5,886 nt of DNA from JBFEUI01 sp041547565 (GCA_041547565.1 JBFEUI010000130.1:1-5886), one strand, 5' to 3'; counted from the first letter of the stretch, positions 1 to 5,331 are shown. Notes: a model not told the origin generated them from the letters alone. Numbers and translations are program-made.

Positions 1-15
1 GCTACTCCGACCCCC

Positions 16-35
16 CACTCACCCACTCACTCACC
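16..35. repeat. Short pyrimidine-rich tandem repeat (CACTCAC-like)
   Basis: Imperfect tandem copies of CACTCAC lie in a strongly C/T-rich stretch covering about positions 1-50, unlike the AT-rich promoter that follows. No gene is visible in positions 1-54. The repeat may be only local low complexity at the end of the upstream intergenic region. Confidence 0.4.
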
Positions 36-74
36 TATTCCCCCTCCCCAAGGGTTTGTCATAATAATCCCGAT

Positions 75-92
75 ATGTCATATAGTTGTCAT
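75..92 (+). promoter_or_regulatory. Pho box (PhoB operator) of the phoBR operon
   Basis: Two 7-mers, ATGTCAT (75-81) and TTGTCAT (86-92), are separated by the 4-nt AT-rich spacer ATAG. This is the classical Pho box architecture (CTGTCAT repeats at an 11-bp period). An additional TTTGTCAT lies at 55-62 but is 19 bp away from the next repeat, out of phase with the 11-bp period, so it may be a half-site or chance. The box ends 10 nt before a good -10 hexamer, the spacing expected when PhoB replaces -35 recognition. PhoB autoactivation of phoBR is known in enterics and is inferred here. Confidence 0.85.
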
Positions 93-102
93 ATTCATCG
101 AT

Positions 103-108
103 TCTAAT
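103..108 (+). promoter_or_regulatory. -10 element of the phoB promoter
   Basis: TCTAAT matches TATAAT at five of six positions and lies 10 nt after the Pho box, with no good -35 hexamer, as in PhoB-activated sigma-70 promoters. Transcription would start near 114-117. The TTG in frame at 86 would then lie upstream of the transcript, which supports ATG 140 as the phoB start. Confidence 0.65.
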
Positions 109-139
109 AGCCTGGAACCAATGGATAGATGATTGTTCT

Positions 140-832
140 ATGACAGGCAAAACCATTCTAGTTGTTGAAGACGAGGTGGCGATCCGGGATATGGTCGCGC
201 TCTCCCTGGAGCGTGCCGGTTACACGGTGGTGCATGCCGCCGATGCGTCCGAGGCACAAACGGCGCTGGCCGAGCGGCTTCCCGATCTGGTGCTGCTCGA
301 CTGGATGCTGCCGGGAAAAAGCGGTATCGAGCTGGCGCGGCAGCTGCGCCGCGATGATTACACCCGTGAACTGCCCATCATCATGCTCACCGCACGCAGC
401 GAGGAGGATGATCGCATCCGCGGGCTCGATGCCGGGGCCGATGACTACGTGGTCAAGCCGTTTTCACCGCGTGAGCTGCAAGCACGCATCAAGGCGGTAA
501 TGCGACGCGCCGCCGGGGATGACGGTGAGGGCGTCATCGAACTGGAGGCGCTGCGCTTGGATAGCGCCTCGCATCGGGTTACGATCCAGGACGAGGCGTT
601 GGATATCGGTCCCACCGAGTTCCGATTGCTGAGGTTCTTCCTCTCACACCCCGAGCGGGTATTTAGCCGCGGCCAGTTGCTCGACCAGGTATGGGGCAGG
701 GGAAGCTTTGTCGAAGAGCGAACCGTGGATGTCCACATTCGCAGGCTCCGCAAGGTCCTCGAACCCAAGGGATACGAGCGTTTTATCCAGACTGTTCGGG
801 GAGCGGGCTACCGTCTTTCACGGCAGGTATAA
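140..832 (+). CDS. phoB: Phosphate regulon response regulator PhoB
   Basis: OmpR/PhoB-class response regulator of 230 aa (E. coli PhoB is 229). The receiver domain (about 1-125) shows the acidic pocket E10-D11, the phosphoacceptor D54 in LLDWMLPGKSG, T84 and K106 in the KPF motif. The winged-helix DNA-binding domain (about 132-228) carries the recognition-helix region ERTVDVHIRRLRKVLE and ends in the VRGAGYRL hairpin. In the family, PhoR phosphorylates the aspartate, and the dimer then binds Pho boxes and recruits sigma-70 RNA polymerase. The frame is open back to a TTG at 86, but that codon lies inside the Pho box and upstream of the -10, so ATG 140 is chosen; it has no clear Shine-Dalgarno sequence. 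phoR follows after 3 nt, so the two are co-transcribed. Genes of the Pho regulon are its targets, including pstS just downstream. Confidence 0.97.
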   Translation: MTGKTILVVEDEVAIRDMVALSLERAGYTVVHAADASEAQTALAERLPDLVLLDWMLPGKSGIELARQLRRDDYTRELPIIMLTARSEEDDRIRGLDAGADDYVVKPFSPRELQARIKAVMRRAAGDDGEGVIELEALRLDSASHRVTIQDEALDIGPTEFRLLRFFLSHPERVFSRGQLLDQVWGRGSFVEERTVDVHIRRLRKVLEPKGYERFIQTVRGAGYRLSRQV

Positions 833-835
833 CGT

Positions 836-2131
836 TTGTCCGACTACTGGTCCTCTGAACTGTGGCGCCTGTTCCTCATCCTGCTGGCGTCGGCACTGAT
901 CGGCATGCTGGGTGGCTTCGCCGTAGAGGCCATACTGCTCGCCGCCCTGGGCTATTTGGGGTGGCACCTGCTCAACCTGCACCGGCTGGAACGCTGGCTG
1001 GTCAAGGGCAGGAAGTATCAGCCGCCCGAGTCCAGCGGCATTTGGGGTGATATCTTTCACCTGATCTACAAACTGCAGAAGAATAACCGCAAGCGAAAAA
1101 AACGCCTCGCCAGCATCCTTGGGCGCTTCCAGGAGGCGACCCATGCCCTGCCCGATGCCACTGTGGTGCTCACCCCCGGCGGGGAGATCGAGTGGTTCAA
1201 CCAGGCGGCGGAGAAGATGCTGGGACTGCGTCCTCCCGCCGATATCGGACAGCGCATCGATAACCTGCTGCGTAACCCCCAGTTCACCGCCTACCTGAAT
1301 TCGGGTGAAACGGAAGAGGGGCTGGAGATCCCCTCGCCGCTGAGTGACATCCAGACCCTGTTCGTGCGTATCGTTCCCTACGGTGAGCAACGCAACCTGC
1401 TGGTGGCGCGGGATGTGAGCCAGCGCATCCGGCTGGAGCAGGTGCGCCGCGATTTTGTGGCCAACGTGTCGCACGAGTTGCGCACCCCGCTGACGGTGGT
1501 GAACGGCTACCTCGAGACCATGCGTGATAGCGGCGATCCGGGCCTGCAGTCCTGGCAGCAGGCCCTGTCGGTGATGGAACAACAGTCGCTGCGCATGAAG
1601 CGTATCGTCGACGACCTGTTGCTGCTATCACGCCTGGAGAACGGGTCGACCTCGGGTAATGATGTGGTGGATGTCCCGGCCATGCTGGCCAGTATTCGCG
1701 AGGGGGCGGAAATGCTGGCGACGGAGAAGAACCTGACGGTACACCTGAAAGCGGATCGCAGCCTGAATATTGTCGGCACCGAGAGTGAACTGTACAGCGC
1801 CTTTAACAACCTGGTGGGCAACGCGGTGCGCTATACCCCGGAGGGCGGCGAGATCACCATCCGCTGGTACAGCGACTCTGAGGGGATCAAGTTCGAAGTC
1901 AGTGACACCGGGGTGGGCATCGCTCCGCGCCACATCCCGCGCCTGACCGAGCGCTTCTACCGGGTGGACGTGGCCCGCTCCCGCGACAGCGGCGGCACCG
2001 GGCTGGGGCTGGCCATCGTCAAACACGTCCTGCTGCGCCACCACGCCACCCTCAAGATCGAAAGCCGGCTTGGCATCGGCAGCACCTTTATCTGCCTGTT
2101 TCCCCAGAGTGCCCAGGTCAAGGCCGCCTGA
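836..2131 (+). CDS. phoR: Phosphate regulon sensor histidine kinase PhoR
   Basis: Inner-membrane histidine kinase of 431 aa, the same length as E. coli PhoR. Two hydrophobic segments sit at about 9-28 and 30-48 with essentially no periplasmic loop. A basic linker follows (KKNNRKRKK-like, about 80-90), then a PAS domain (about 95-195, with LPDATVVLTPGGEIEWFN). The DHp helix carries the H box VSHELRTPLTV with phospho-acceptor His213. The ATPase domain has the N box NNLVGNAVRYTPEGG (about 324-338), G1 DTGVGI, the F-box region ERFYRVD and G2 GGTGLGLAIVKH. The start is TTG, with AGG 8 nt upstream inside the phoB 3' end, and the N-terminus aligns with E. coli PhoR from this codon. The short spacing to phoB indicates translational coupling. 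In the family, PhoR reads phosphate status through contact with the Pst transporter and PhoU, neither of which is encoded in this window, and phosphorylates or dephosphorylates PhoB. Confidence 0.97.
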   Translation: MSDYWSSELWRLFLILLASALIGMLGGFAVEAILLAALGYLGWHLLNLHRLERWLVKGRKYQPPESSGIWGDIFHLIYKLQKNNRKRKKRLASILGRFQEATHALPDATVVLTPGGEIEWFNQAAEKMLGLRPPADIGQRIDNLLRNPQFTAYLNSGETEEGLEIPSPLSDIQTLFVRIVPYGEQRNLLVARDVSQRIRLEQVRRDFVANVSHELRTPLTVVNGYLETMRDSGDPGLQSWQQALSVMEQQSLRMKRIVDDLLLLSRLENGSTSGNDVVDVPAMLASIREGAEMLATEKNLTVHLKADRSLNIVGTESELYSAFNNLVGNAVRYTPEGGEITIRWYSDSEGIKFEVSDTGVGIAPRHIPRLTERFYRVDVARSRDSGGTGLGLAIVKHVLLRHHATLKIESRLGIGSTFICLFPQSAQVKAA

Positions 2132-2144
2132 AAAGTCCAGGTTG

Positions 2145-2184
2145 CAGTCACATTATTTTCATTGCCGGTTCATAGAACTGTCAT
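2145..2184 (+). promoter_or_regulatory. Tandem Pho box array upstream of pstS
   Basis: Four 7-mers recur at an exact 11-bp period: CAGTCAC (2145-2151), TTTTCAT (2156-2162), GGTTCAT (2167-2173) and CTGTCAT (2178-2184). The TCA core is at the same phase in all four. The last copy is a perfect consensus half-site and the others are weaker. This equals two adjacent Pho boxes, able to hold two PhoB dimers in tandem. The -10 is not obvious: CACACT at 2195-2200 has the right spacing but a poor match, and TAGTGT at 2211-2216 matches better but is too far away. The array begins 13 nt after the phoR stop, so pstS has its own promoter. Confidence 0.8.
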
Positions 2185-2241
2185 ATTTCTCCTGCACACT
2201 TTGTTCACAGTAGTGTTTACAACGTGAGGAGTGATACATCC

Positions 2242-3210
2242 ATGAAATTCATAAAACCCCTAGCCGCCGGCATGCTGATGCTGGCTGCCTCAAGCCAGGT
2301 TGTCGCTGGTGCCAAGGTTGATGCGGATCTGCCTGATTACAGCCGCGCCAGTGGTGTCTCCGGCAACCTCTCCAGTGTCGGTTCCGACACCCTGGCAAAC
2401 CTGATGACCCTGTGGGCCGAGGAGTTCAAGCGCCTCTATCCCAACGTCAACATCCAGATCCAGGCTGCCGGTTCCTCCACTGCGCCGCCCGCGCTGACCG
2501 AGGGCACCTCCAACATCGGCCCGATGAGCCGCAAGATGAAGGACAAGGAAGCCGAGGCCTTCGAGAGGAAGCACGGCTACAAGGCCACCGCCATCCCGGT
2601 TGCCATCGATGCGCTGGCCGTCTACGTGCACAAGGACAACCCGGTGAAGGGCCTGACCATACCCCAGGTCGATGCCATCTTCTCCTCCACCCGCAAGTGC
2701 GGCTACAGGGAAGACATCGGCAGCTGGAAGCAGGTCGGCGTAGCCGGCACCCTGGGCGAACAGAATATCCAGCTCTACGGCCGCAACTCGGTATCCGGCA
2801 CCTACGGTTACTTCAAGAAGAAGGCCACCTGCAAGGGTGACTACAAGAACACCGTCAACGAGCAGCCCGGTTCGGCCTCCGTGGTGCAGTCGGTCTCCGC
2901 CTCCATCAACGGCATCGGCTACTCCGGTATCGGCTACAAGACCTCCGGTGTAAAGGCCGTGCCGCTGACCAAGAAGCCGGGCAAGCCCTTTGTTGCCGCG
3001 ACGCCCGAGAATGCGCTGAACGGCAGCTATCCGCTGAGCCGCTTCCTCTATGTCTACGTCAACAAGCACCCCAACAAGCCGCTGGCTCCGCTGGAGATGG
3101 AGTTTATCAAGATGGTGCTGTCCAAAACGGGCCAGGAAGTGGTGGTCAAGGACGGCTACATCCCGCTGCCGAAAAAGGTGGTTGAAAAGCAGCTGGCCAG
3201 GCTGAAATAA
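2242..3210 (+). CDS. pstS: Periplasmic phosphate-binding protein PstS
   Basis: Phosphate ABC-transporter substrate-binding protein of 322 aa (PBP-like type II fold). ATG 2242 is chosen because it has GAGGAG at 2226-2231 and starts a clean signal peptide: K2/K5, a hydrophobic core to about residue 18, and cleavage after VVA (22) or AGA (24). The upstream GTG at 2224 would put the Shine-Dalgarno inside the gene. Phosphate-pocket motifs of the family are visible: GSDT (47-50), AGSST (76-80), the aspartate in AIDALAVYV (D123) and the signature RNSVSGTYGYF, with R181, S185, G186 and T187 equivalent to the anion-binding arginine and SGT loop. Cys153 and Cys197 could form a disulfide. The protein captures phosphate for PstCAB, which is not next to it; a terminator follows immediately. 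Regulation by the upstream Pho array is inferred. It belongs to the lineage of longer proteobacterial PstS proteins rather than being a close copy of the E. coli one. Confidence 0.93.
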   Translation: MKFIKPLAAGMLMLAASSQVVAGAKVDADLPDYSRASGVSGNLSSVGSDTLANLMTLWAEEFKRLYPNVNIQIQAAGSSTAPPALTEGTSNIGPMSRKMKDKEAEAFERKHGYKATAIPVAIDALAVYVHKDNPVKGLTIPQVDAIFSSTRKCGYREDIGSWKQVGVAGTLGEQNIQLYGRNSVSGTYGYFKKKATCKGDYKNTVNEQPGSASVVQSVSASINGIGYSGIGYKTSGVKAVPLTKKPGKPFVAATPENALNGSYPLSRFLYVYVNKHPNKPLAPLEMEFIKMVLSKTGQEVVVKDGYIPLPKKVVEKQLARLK

Positions 3211-3287
3211 GCTGATAGAGGAGCAACACCGACCAGGGACGGTCACACGCAAAACGCCTGTCGTGGGGAACCGCGGCAGGCGTTTTT
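3179..3287 (+). repeat. Direct repeat copy 1: pstS 3' end plus terminator
   Basis: This stretch aligns without gaps to 5223-5331 at an offset of 2044 bp. By hand count about 70 of 109 positions agree, including an identical 14-nt run (3193-3206) at the end of the coding region, GGACGGT 27 nt after both stop codons, and GCCTG and GGCAGG of the hairpin arms. Copy 1 is the tail of the intact pstS. Confidence 0.8.
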
Positions 3288-3289
3288 TT
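3251..3289 (+). terminator. Intrinsic terminator of pstS, probably bidirectional
   Basis: Arms 3251-3266 and 3271-3286 form a 16-bp stem (two G-T wobbles) closed by the GNRA tetraloop GGAA at 3267-3270. A run of seven T at 3283-3289 follows. On the - strand the same hairpin ends in TTTT, so it may also stop the convergent lysR transcript, whose gene ends at 3307. Confidence 0.92.
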
Positions 3290-3306
3290 GGGTCTGCGAT
3301 CCCGGT

Positions 3307-4155
3307 TCAGGATAAAATCTCACCGCCCATCTCCCGCAGCAGTTGCAACGCCTGTGACATGACCGTGTTGTCGCTGTCACGCGGATAGACCATGTAGGCC
3401 GGATGCACAAACTCCGGCGAGCCGTGTACCCGAAACAGACTGCCTGAGTCGATATAGGGTTGCGCCATGCGCAGCGGCAGAAAACAGCTGCCGCCGTTGC
3501 TGCGAATCAGCTGCACCCCGAGCCAGCCGATATTGACCACCTGGGGCGGCCGCTCCAGATCGGGGTAGTGCTGGGCATGCTGGGCGTAGAAGCCGGGGCC
3601 CCATTCCACGTAGATATAGTCCTCCTGCGGAGCGGTATCCTCTTGCCGGCTGCTGACCAGCACCAGCAGTTCATCAAACAGGTGCTCGACCACCAGCTCC
3701 GGACTGTGGCGCGGGGTGTACATCAGGCCGATATCCAGTGTGCCCTCGATGAGGTGGCGCATCAGATCCTCCTCGAAGCCGATGTCACTGCGGATCGCGA
3801 TATCCGGCGCCACGTCCCGCATCTTACCCACCCACTGCGGCAGGAAGCCTTCCCACAGGGCGATGCGTCCGGCAATGCGAATATTGGCGCGGTAGCGGCT
3901 GGGTAGGCCGATGTCGTGACGGGCCTGCTCCACCGTGAGCACCAGCCGTTTGGCGTGTTCGATAAAGCGCCGGCCGGCCTGGGTGAGGGTGGCCCCGGAG
4001 CGGTTGCGCACGAACAGCCGTGCGTCCAGCTCTTCCTCCAGCCGCTGGATGCGGGCGCTGACGGTCGACTGGGTCAGGTGCAGCTGCCGCGCCGCCTCCA
4101 GGAAGCTGCCGTTGGCCGCGATGGTGAGAAAGGTGCGTGCCTGGTCTATGTCCAT
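3307..4155 (-). CDS. LysR-family transcriptional regulator
   Basis: LTTR of 282 aa. The N-terminal winged helix-turn-helix (about 1-60) has the typical pattern NGSFLEAARQLHLTQSTVSARIQRLEEEL followed by FVRNRSGATLTQAG. A linker helix (about 61-88) leads to a periplasmic-binding-like effector domain (about 90-280) that includes EGTLDIGLMY. ATG at 4155 is chosen because MDIDQARTFL is the usual LTTR beginning. A TTG at 4209 in the same frame would add 18 residues and overlap the palindromic operator. No good Shine-Dalgarno is seen for either start. The gene is divergent from the dsrC-like/HPP pair across a repeat-rich 123-bp region, the classical arrangement in which an LTTR represses itself and activates its neighbour. 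The effector is unknown; a sulfur- or nitrogen-related ligand would be a guess from context. It is a little shorter than the usual ~300 aa, but both domains appear complete. Confidence 0.93.
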   Translation of the reverse strand: MDIDQARTFLTIAANGSFLEAARQLHLTQSTVSARIQRLEEELDARLFVRNRSGATLTQAGRRFIEHAKRLVLTVEQARHDIGLPSRYRANIRIAGRIALWEGFLPQWVGKMRDVAPDIAIRSDIGFEEDLMRHLIEGTLDIGLMYTPRHSPELVVEHLFDELLVLVSSRQEDTAPQEDYIYVEWGPGFYAQHAQHYPDLERPPQVVNIGWLGVQLIRSNGGSCFLPLRMAQPYIDSGSLFRVHGSPEFVHPAYMVYPRDSDNTVMSQALQLLREMGGEILS

Positions 4156-4181
4156 GAGGGGTACCGTATAAGTGGTATATG

Positions 4182-4198
4182 TATCGAAATATTCGATA
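4182..4198. promoter_or_regulatory. LysR-type operator, perfect T-N11-A palindrome
   Basis: TATCGAAATATTCGATA is a perfect inverted repeat of 7-nt arms around a 3-nt centre and contains T-N11-A, the LTTR recognition pattern. It lies 27 nt upstream of the lysR ATG and about 46 nt upstream of the probable -10 of the opposite gene pair, placing it well for autoregulation and divergent activation. Binding by the adjacent LysR protein is inferred. Confidence 0.7.
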
Positions 4199-4218
4199 TT
4201 AGTTATCAAATAATATCG
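4194..4218. repeat. Overlapping 8-bp inverted repeat in the divergent promoter
   Basis: CGATATTA (4194-4201) and TAATATCG (4211-4218) are perfect inverted copies with a 9-nt spacer. They overlap the right arm of the T-N11-A palindrome, as if a second regulator subunit pair could occupy shifted sites. No T run follows, so it is more likely an operator than a terminator. Confidence 0.55.
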
Positions 4219-4243
4219 TTTTACCGCTATTAGTGGAAGGTTA

Positions 4244-4249
4244 TATAGT
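4244..4249 (+). promoter_or_regulatory. Candidate -10 of the dsrC-like/HPP promoter
   Basis: TATAGT matches TATAAT at five of six positions and is 15 nt before a strong Shine-Dalgarno. The hexamer 17 nt upstream (TTACCG, 4221-4226) is a poor -35, which fits an activator-dependent promoter. ACCGCTATTAGTGG (4223-4236) overlaps this spacer and resembles ACCGTATAAGTGG at 4163-4175. Confidence 0.5.
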
Positions 4250-4278
4250 GAAATAGACGGTTATGGAGGAGATCAGCC

Positions 4279-4611
4279 ATGACACAGCTTGACCGGATTG
4301 ACCGTGATACCGAGGGCTATGTGATTGATCCTGAAGACTGGAGCGAACAACTTGCCCGTGAGCTGGCTGCCGAGGAAGGGCTGGAACTGACTGCGGAGTC
4401 CTGGGCTGTCATCTGCTTCATGCAGGCGTACTGGCGGGAACACCTGGTGGCACCCGATGTGCGCCATGTCGTCAAGCACCTGATGGATGCCTGGGGCCAT
4501 GACAAGCGGGTGGCCAAGCAACGGTTGTTTGAGCTGTTTCCCTACGGCTATGTCAAACAGGCGTGCAAGATTGCCGGCATGCAGCGCCCGTGTGCATGGA
4601 GTACCGGCTAA
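4279..4611 (+). CDS. DsrC/TusE-family sulfur carrier-like protein, aberrant C-terminal arm
   Basis: Protein of 110 aa with the DsrC/TusE/DsvC fold: an N-terminal DTEGYVIDPEDWSEQLARELAAEEG segment, a helical core with SWAVICFMQAYW (about 41-52) and the PYGYVKQACKIAG region leading into the mobile C-terminal arm. In the family, sulfur is carried as a persulfide or trisulfide on a penultimate cysteine (CysA); true DsrC has a second cysteine (CysB) 11 residues earlier. Here CysB is present (C96 in KQACKI), but the chain ends MQRPCAWSTG. The other cysteine is C105, 9 residues after CysB and six from the end, and the usual P-T-G-C-V ending is absent. It is thus neither a canonical TusE nor a canonical DsrC, and more likely a regulatory or specialised paralog. 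The start has a strong GGAGGAG (4265-4271). The HPP gene follows after 46 nt, probably in one operon, with the LysR gene divergent. dsrAB and tus genes are not in the window. Confidence 0.88.
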   Translation: MTQLDRIDRDTEGYVIDPEDWSEQLARELAAEEGLELTAESWAVICFMQAYWREHLVAPDVRHVVKHLMDAWGHDKRVAKQRLFELFPYGYVKQACKIAGMQRPCAWSTG

Positions 4612-4657
4612 ACGGTGTGCCATAACACAGAGATATTGCAGAGCAGAGCTACGGGAT

Positions 4658-5206
4658 ATGAAAAAAACGTTATCGATACTCGCCGGATTAATTGAGCGCC
4701 AGGGTGACGGGCATCATGAAAAGCTCATCTCCGGGCTGGGCGGCTTCACCGGGATTTTGTTGATCCTGATGGTCACCCGGCAGTTTGTCGATGTCGGGGA
4801 TGCCGGCCTTATCGTCGCCTCGCTGGGGGCCTCGGCGGTGCTGCTGTTTGCCGTGCCGCATGCACCCCTGTCACAGCCCTGGGCACTGGGCTGCGGCCAT
4901 ATGGTGTCGGCCTTTATCGGCGTCAGCTGCTACCTGTTGATACCCGACATGCACGTCGCCGCGGCGGCTGCGGTCGGACTGGCGATCACCGCCATGCACT
5001 ACCTGAACTGCATCCACCCGCCCGGTGGCGCCACGGCCCTGTCCGCGGTGGTGGCCGGCGCAGGTGTGCACAGCCTCGGCTACATGTTTTTGATTACGCC
5101 GGTGCTGATCAATGTGGCCATCATTTTTGCCGTGGCCATTGTCTTTAACTACCTGTTTCCATGGCGGCGTTACCCGGTGGCGCTGACCAACGCGGAGAAA
5201 CCGTGA
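4658..5206 (+). CDS. HPP-family integral membrane protein
   Basis: Inner-membrane protein of 182 aa. Hydrophobic segments lie at about 24-40, 49-67, 78-95, 100-117, 126-135 (weak) and 143-167. The family signature lies in NCIHPPGGATAL (H120-P121-P122), and GASAVLLFAVPHAPLSQPW (about 58-75) is also typical. Members are small membrane proteins, and some cyanobacterial and plastid members have been reported to transport nitrite; the substrate of this one is unknown. ATG 4658 is chosen because it begins a short basic N-terminus with homology-like content; the frame is open back to 4487, but that part overlaps the dsrC-like gene and reads as a shadow. The Shine-Dalgarno is weak, so translation may depend on the upstream gene. 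The stop at 5204-5206 lies 15 nt before the relic of a pstS 3' end, whose terminator probably now ends this transcript. Confidence 0.85.
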   Translation: MKKTLSILAGLIERQGDGHHEKLISGLGGFTGILLILMVTRQFVDVGDAGLIVASLGASAVLLFAVPHAPLSQPWALGCGHMVSAFIGVSCYLLIPDMHVAAAAAVGLAITAMHYLNCIHPPGGATALSAVVAGAGVHSLGYMFLITPVLINVAIIFAVAIVFNYLFPWRRYPVALTNAEKP

Positions 5207-5218
5207 ACCTGCTCCCTT

Positions 5219-5254
5219 AAAATGGCCGAGAACGAACTGGCCAGGCTGAAGTAG
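5219..5254 (+). pseudogene. Relic of a second pstS: C-terminal codons only
   Basis: The frame ending at TAG 5252-5254 reads KMAENELARLK. It aligns with the last residues of the intact PstS (KVVEKQLARLK), and 5237-5250 is identical to 3193-3206. Upstream the similarity stops at about 5219, and the same frame meets a TGA at 5204-5206, which is also the HPP stop codon. No further pstS sequence is seen before it. With only 11 codons of coding similarity the assignment would be weak alone, but the ungapped continuation through the 3' spacer and terminator makes common origin likely. It might be translated as a 10-residue peptide from ATG 5222, but no ribosome binding site is seen. Confidence 0.7.
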
Positions 5255-5331
5255 TCGCAAGGAAGCGCGAAGTGTACTAAGGACGGTGGAAGTGAGGATG
5301 CCTGCCACGGGGGACCGTGGCAGGTTTTTTT
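5223..5331 (+). repeat. Direct repeat copy 2: relic pstS tail plus terminator
   Basis: Ungapped match to 3179-3287 (offset 2044 bp, about 64% by hand count). Conservation is highest in the last coding codons and in the hairpin and lowest in the spacer, as expected for a diverged duplicate whose terminator stayed functional. Confidence 0.75.
5300..5331 (+). terminator. Intrinsic terminator after the HPP gene (inherited from the pstS relic)
   Basis: CCTGCCACGG (5301-5310) pairs perfectly with CCGTGGCAGG (5315-5324) around the GNRA tetraloop GGGA, and a run of seven T follows at 5325-5331. It matches the pstS terminator in position relative to the stop codon. No T tract is present on the - strand side, so it should act only on + strand transcripts. 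Confidence 0.9.

Noticed and set aside
86..139. N-terminal extension of PhoB from TTG 86
   Set aside because: The codon lies within the Pho box and upstream of the -10, and known PhoB proteins begin at the position of ATG 140.
818..1582. 254-codon open frame on the - strand inside phoR
   Set aside because: It is a mirror of the phoR reading frame, with no recognisable domain and no ribosome binding site.
2129..2150. Possible terminator after phoR (CCTG...CAGG)
   Set aside because: The stem is only 4 bp and no T run follows; it overlaps the Pho array.
2290..3252. 320-codon open frame on the - strand opposite pstS
   Set aside because: It is antisense to a clear PstS, has a low-complexity Gly/Leu/Val/Asp composition typical of reversed GC-rich codons, and runs through the terminator region.
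4156..4209. N-terminal extension of the LysR protein from TTG 4209
   Set aside because: The 18 extra residues would overlap the palindromic operator and do not resemble LTTR N-termini; MDIDQARTFL does.
4487..4657. N-terminal extension of the HPP protein
   Set aside because: It overlaps the dsrC-like gene in another frame and has a composition unlike a membrane or signal sequence.
3290..5218. Transposon or insertion-sequence origin of the module
   Set aside because: No transposase, terminal inverted repeats or short target duplication is visible; the flanking repeats are pstS tails, not element ends.
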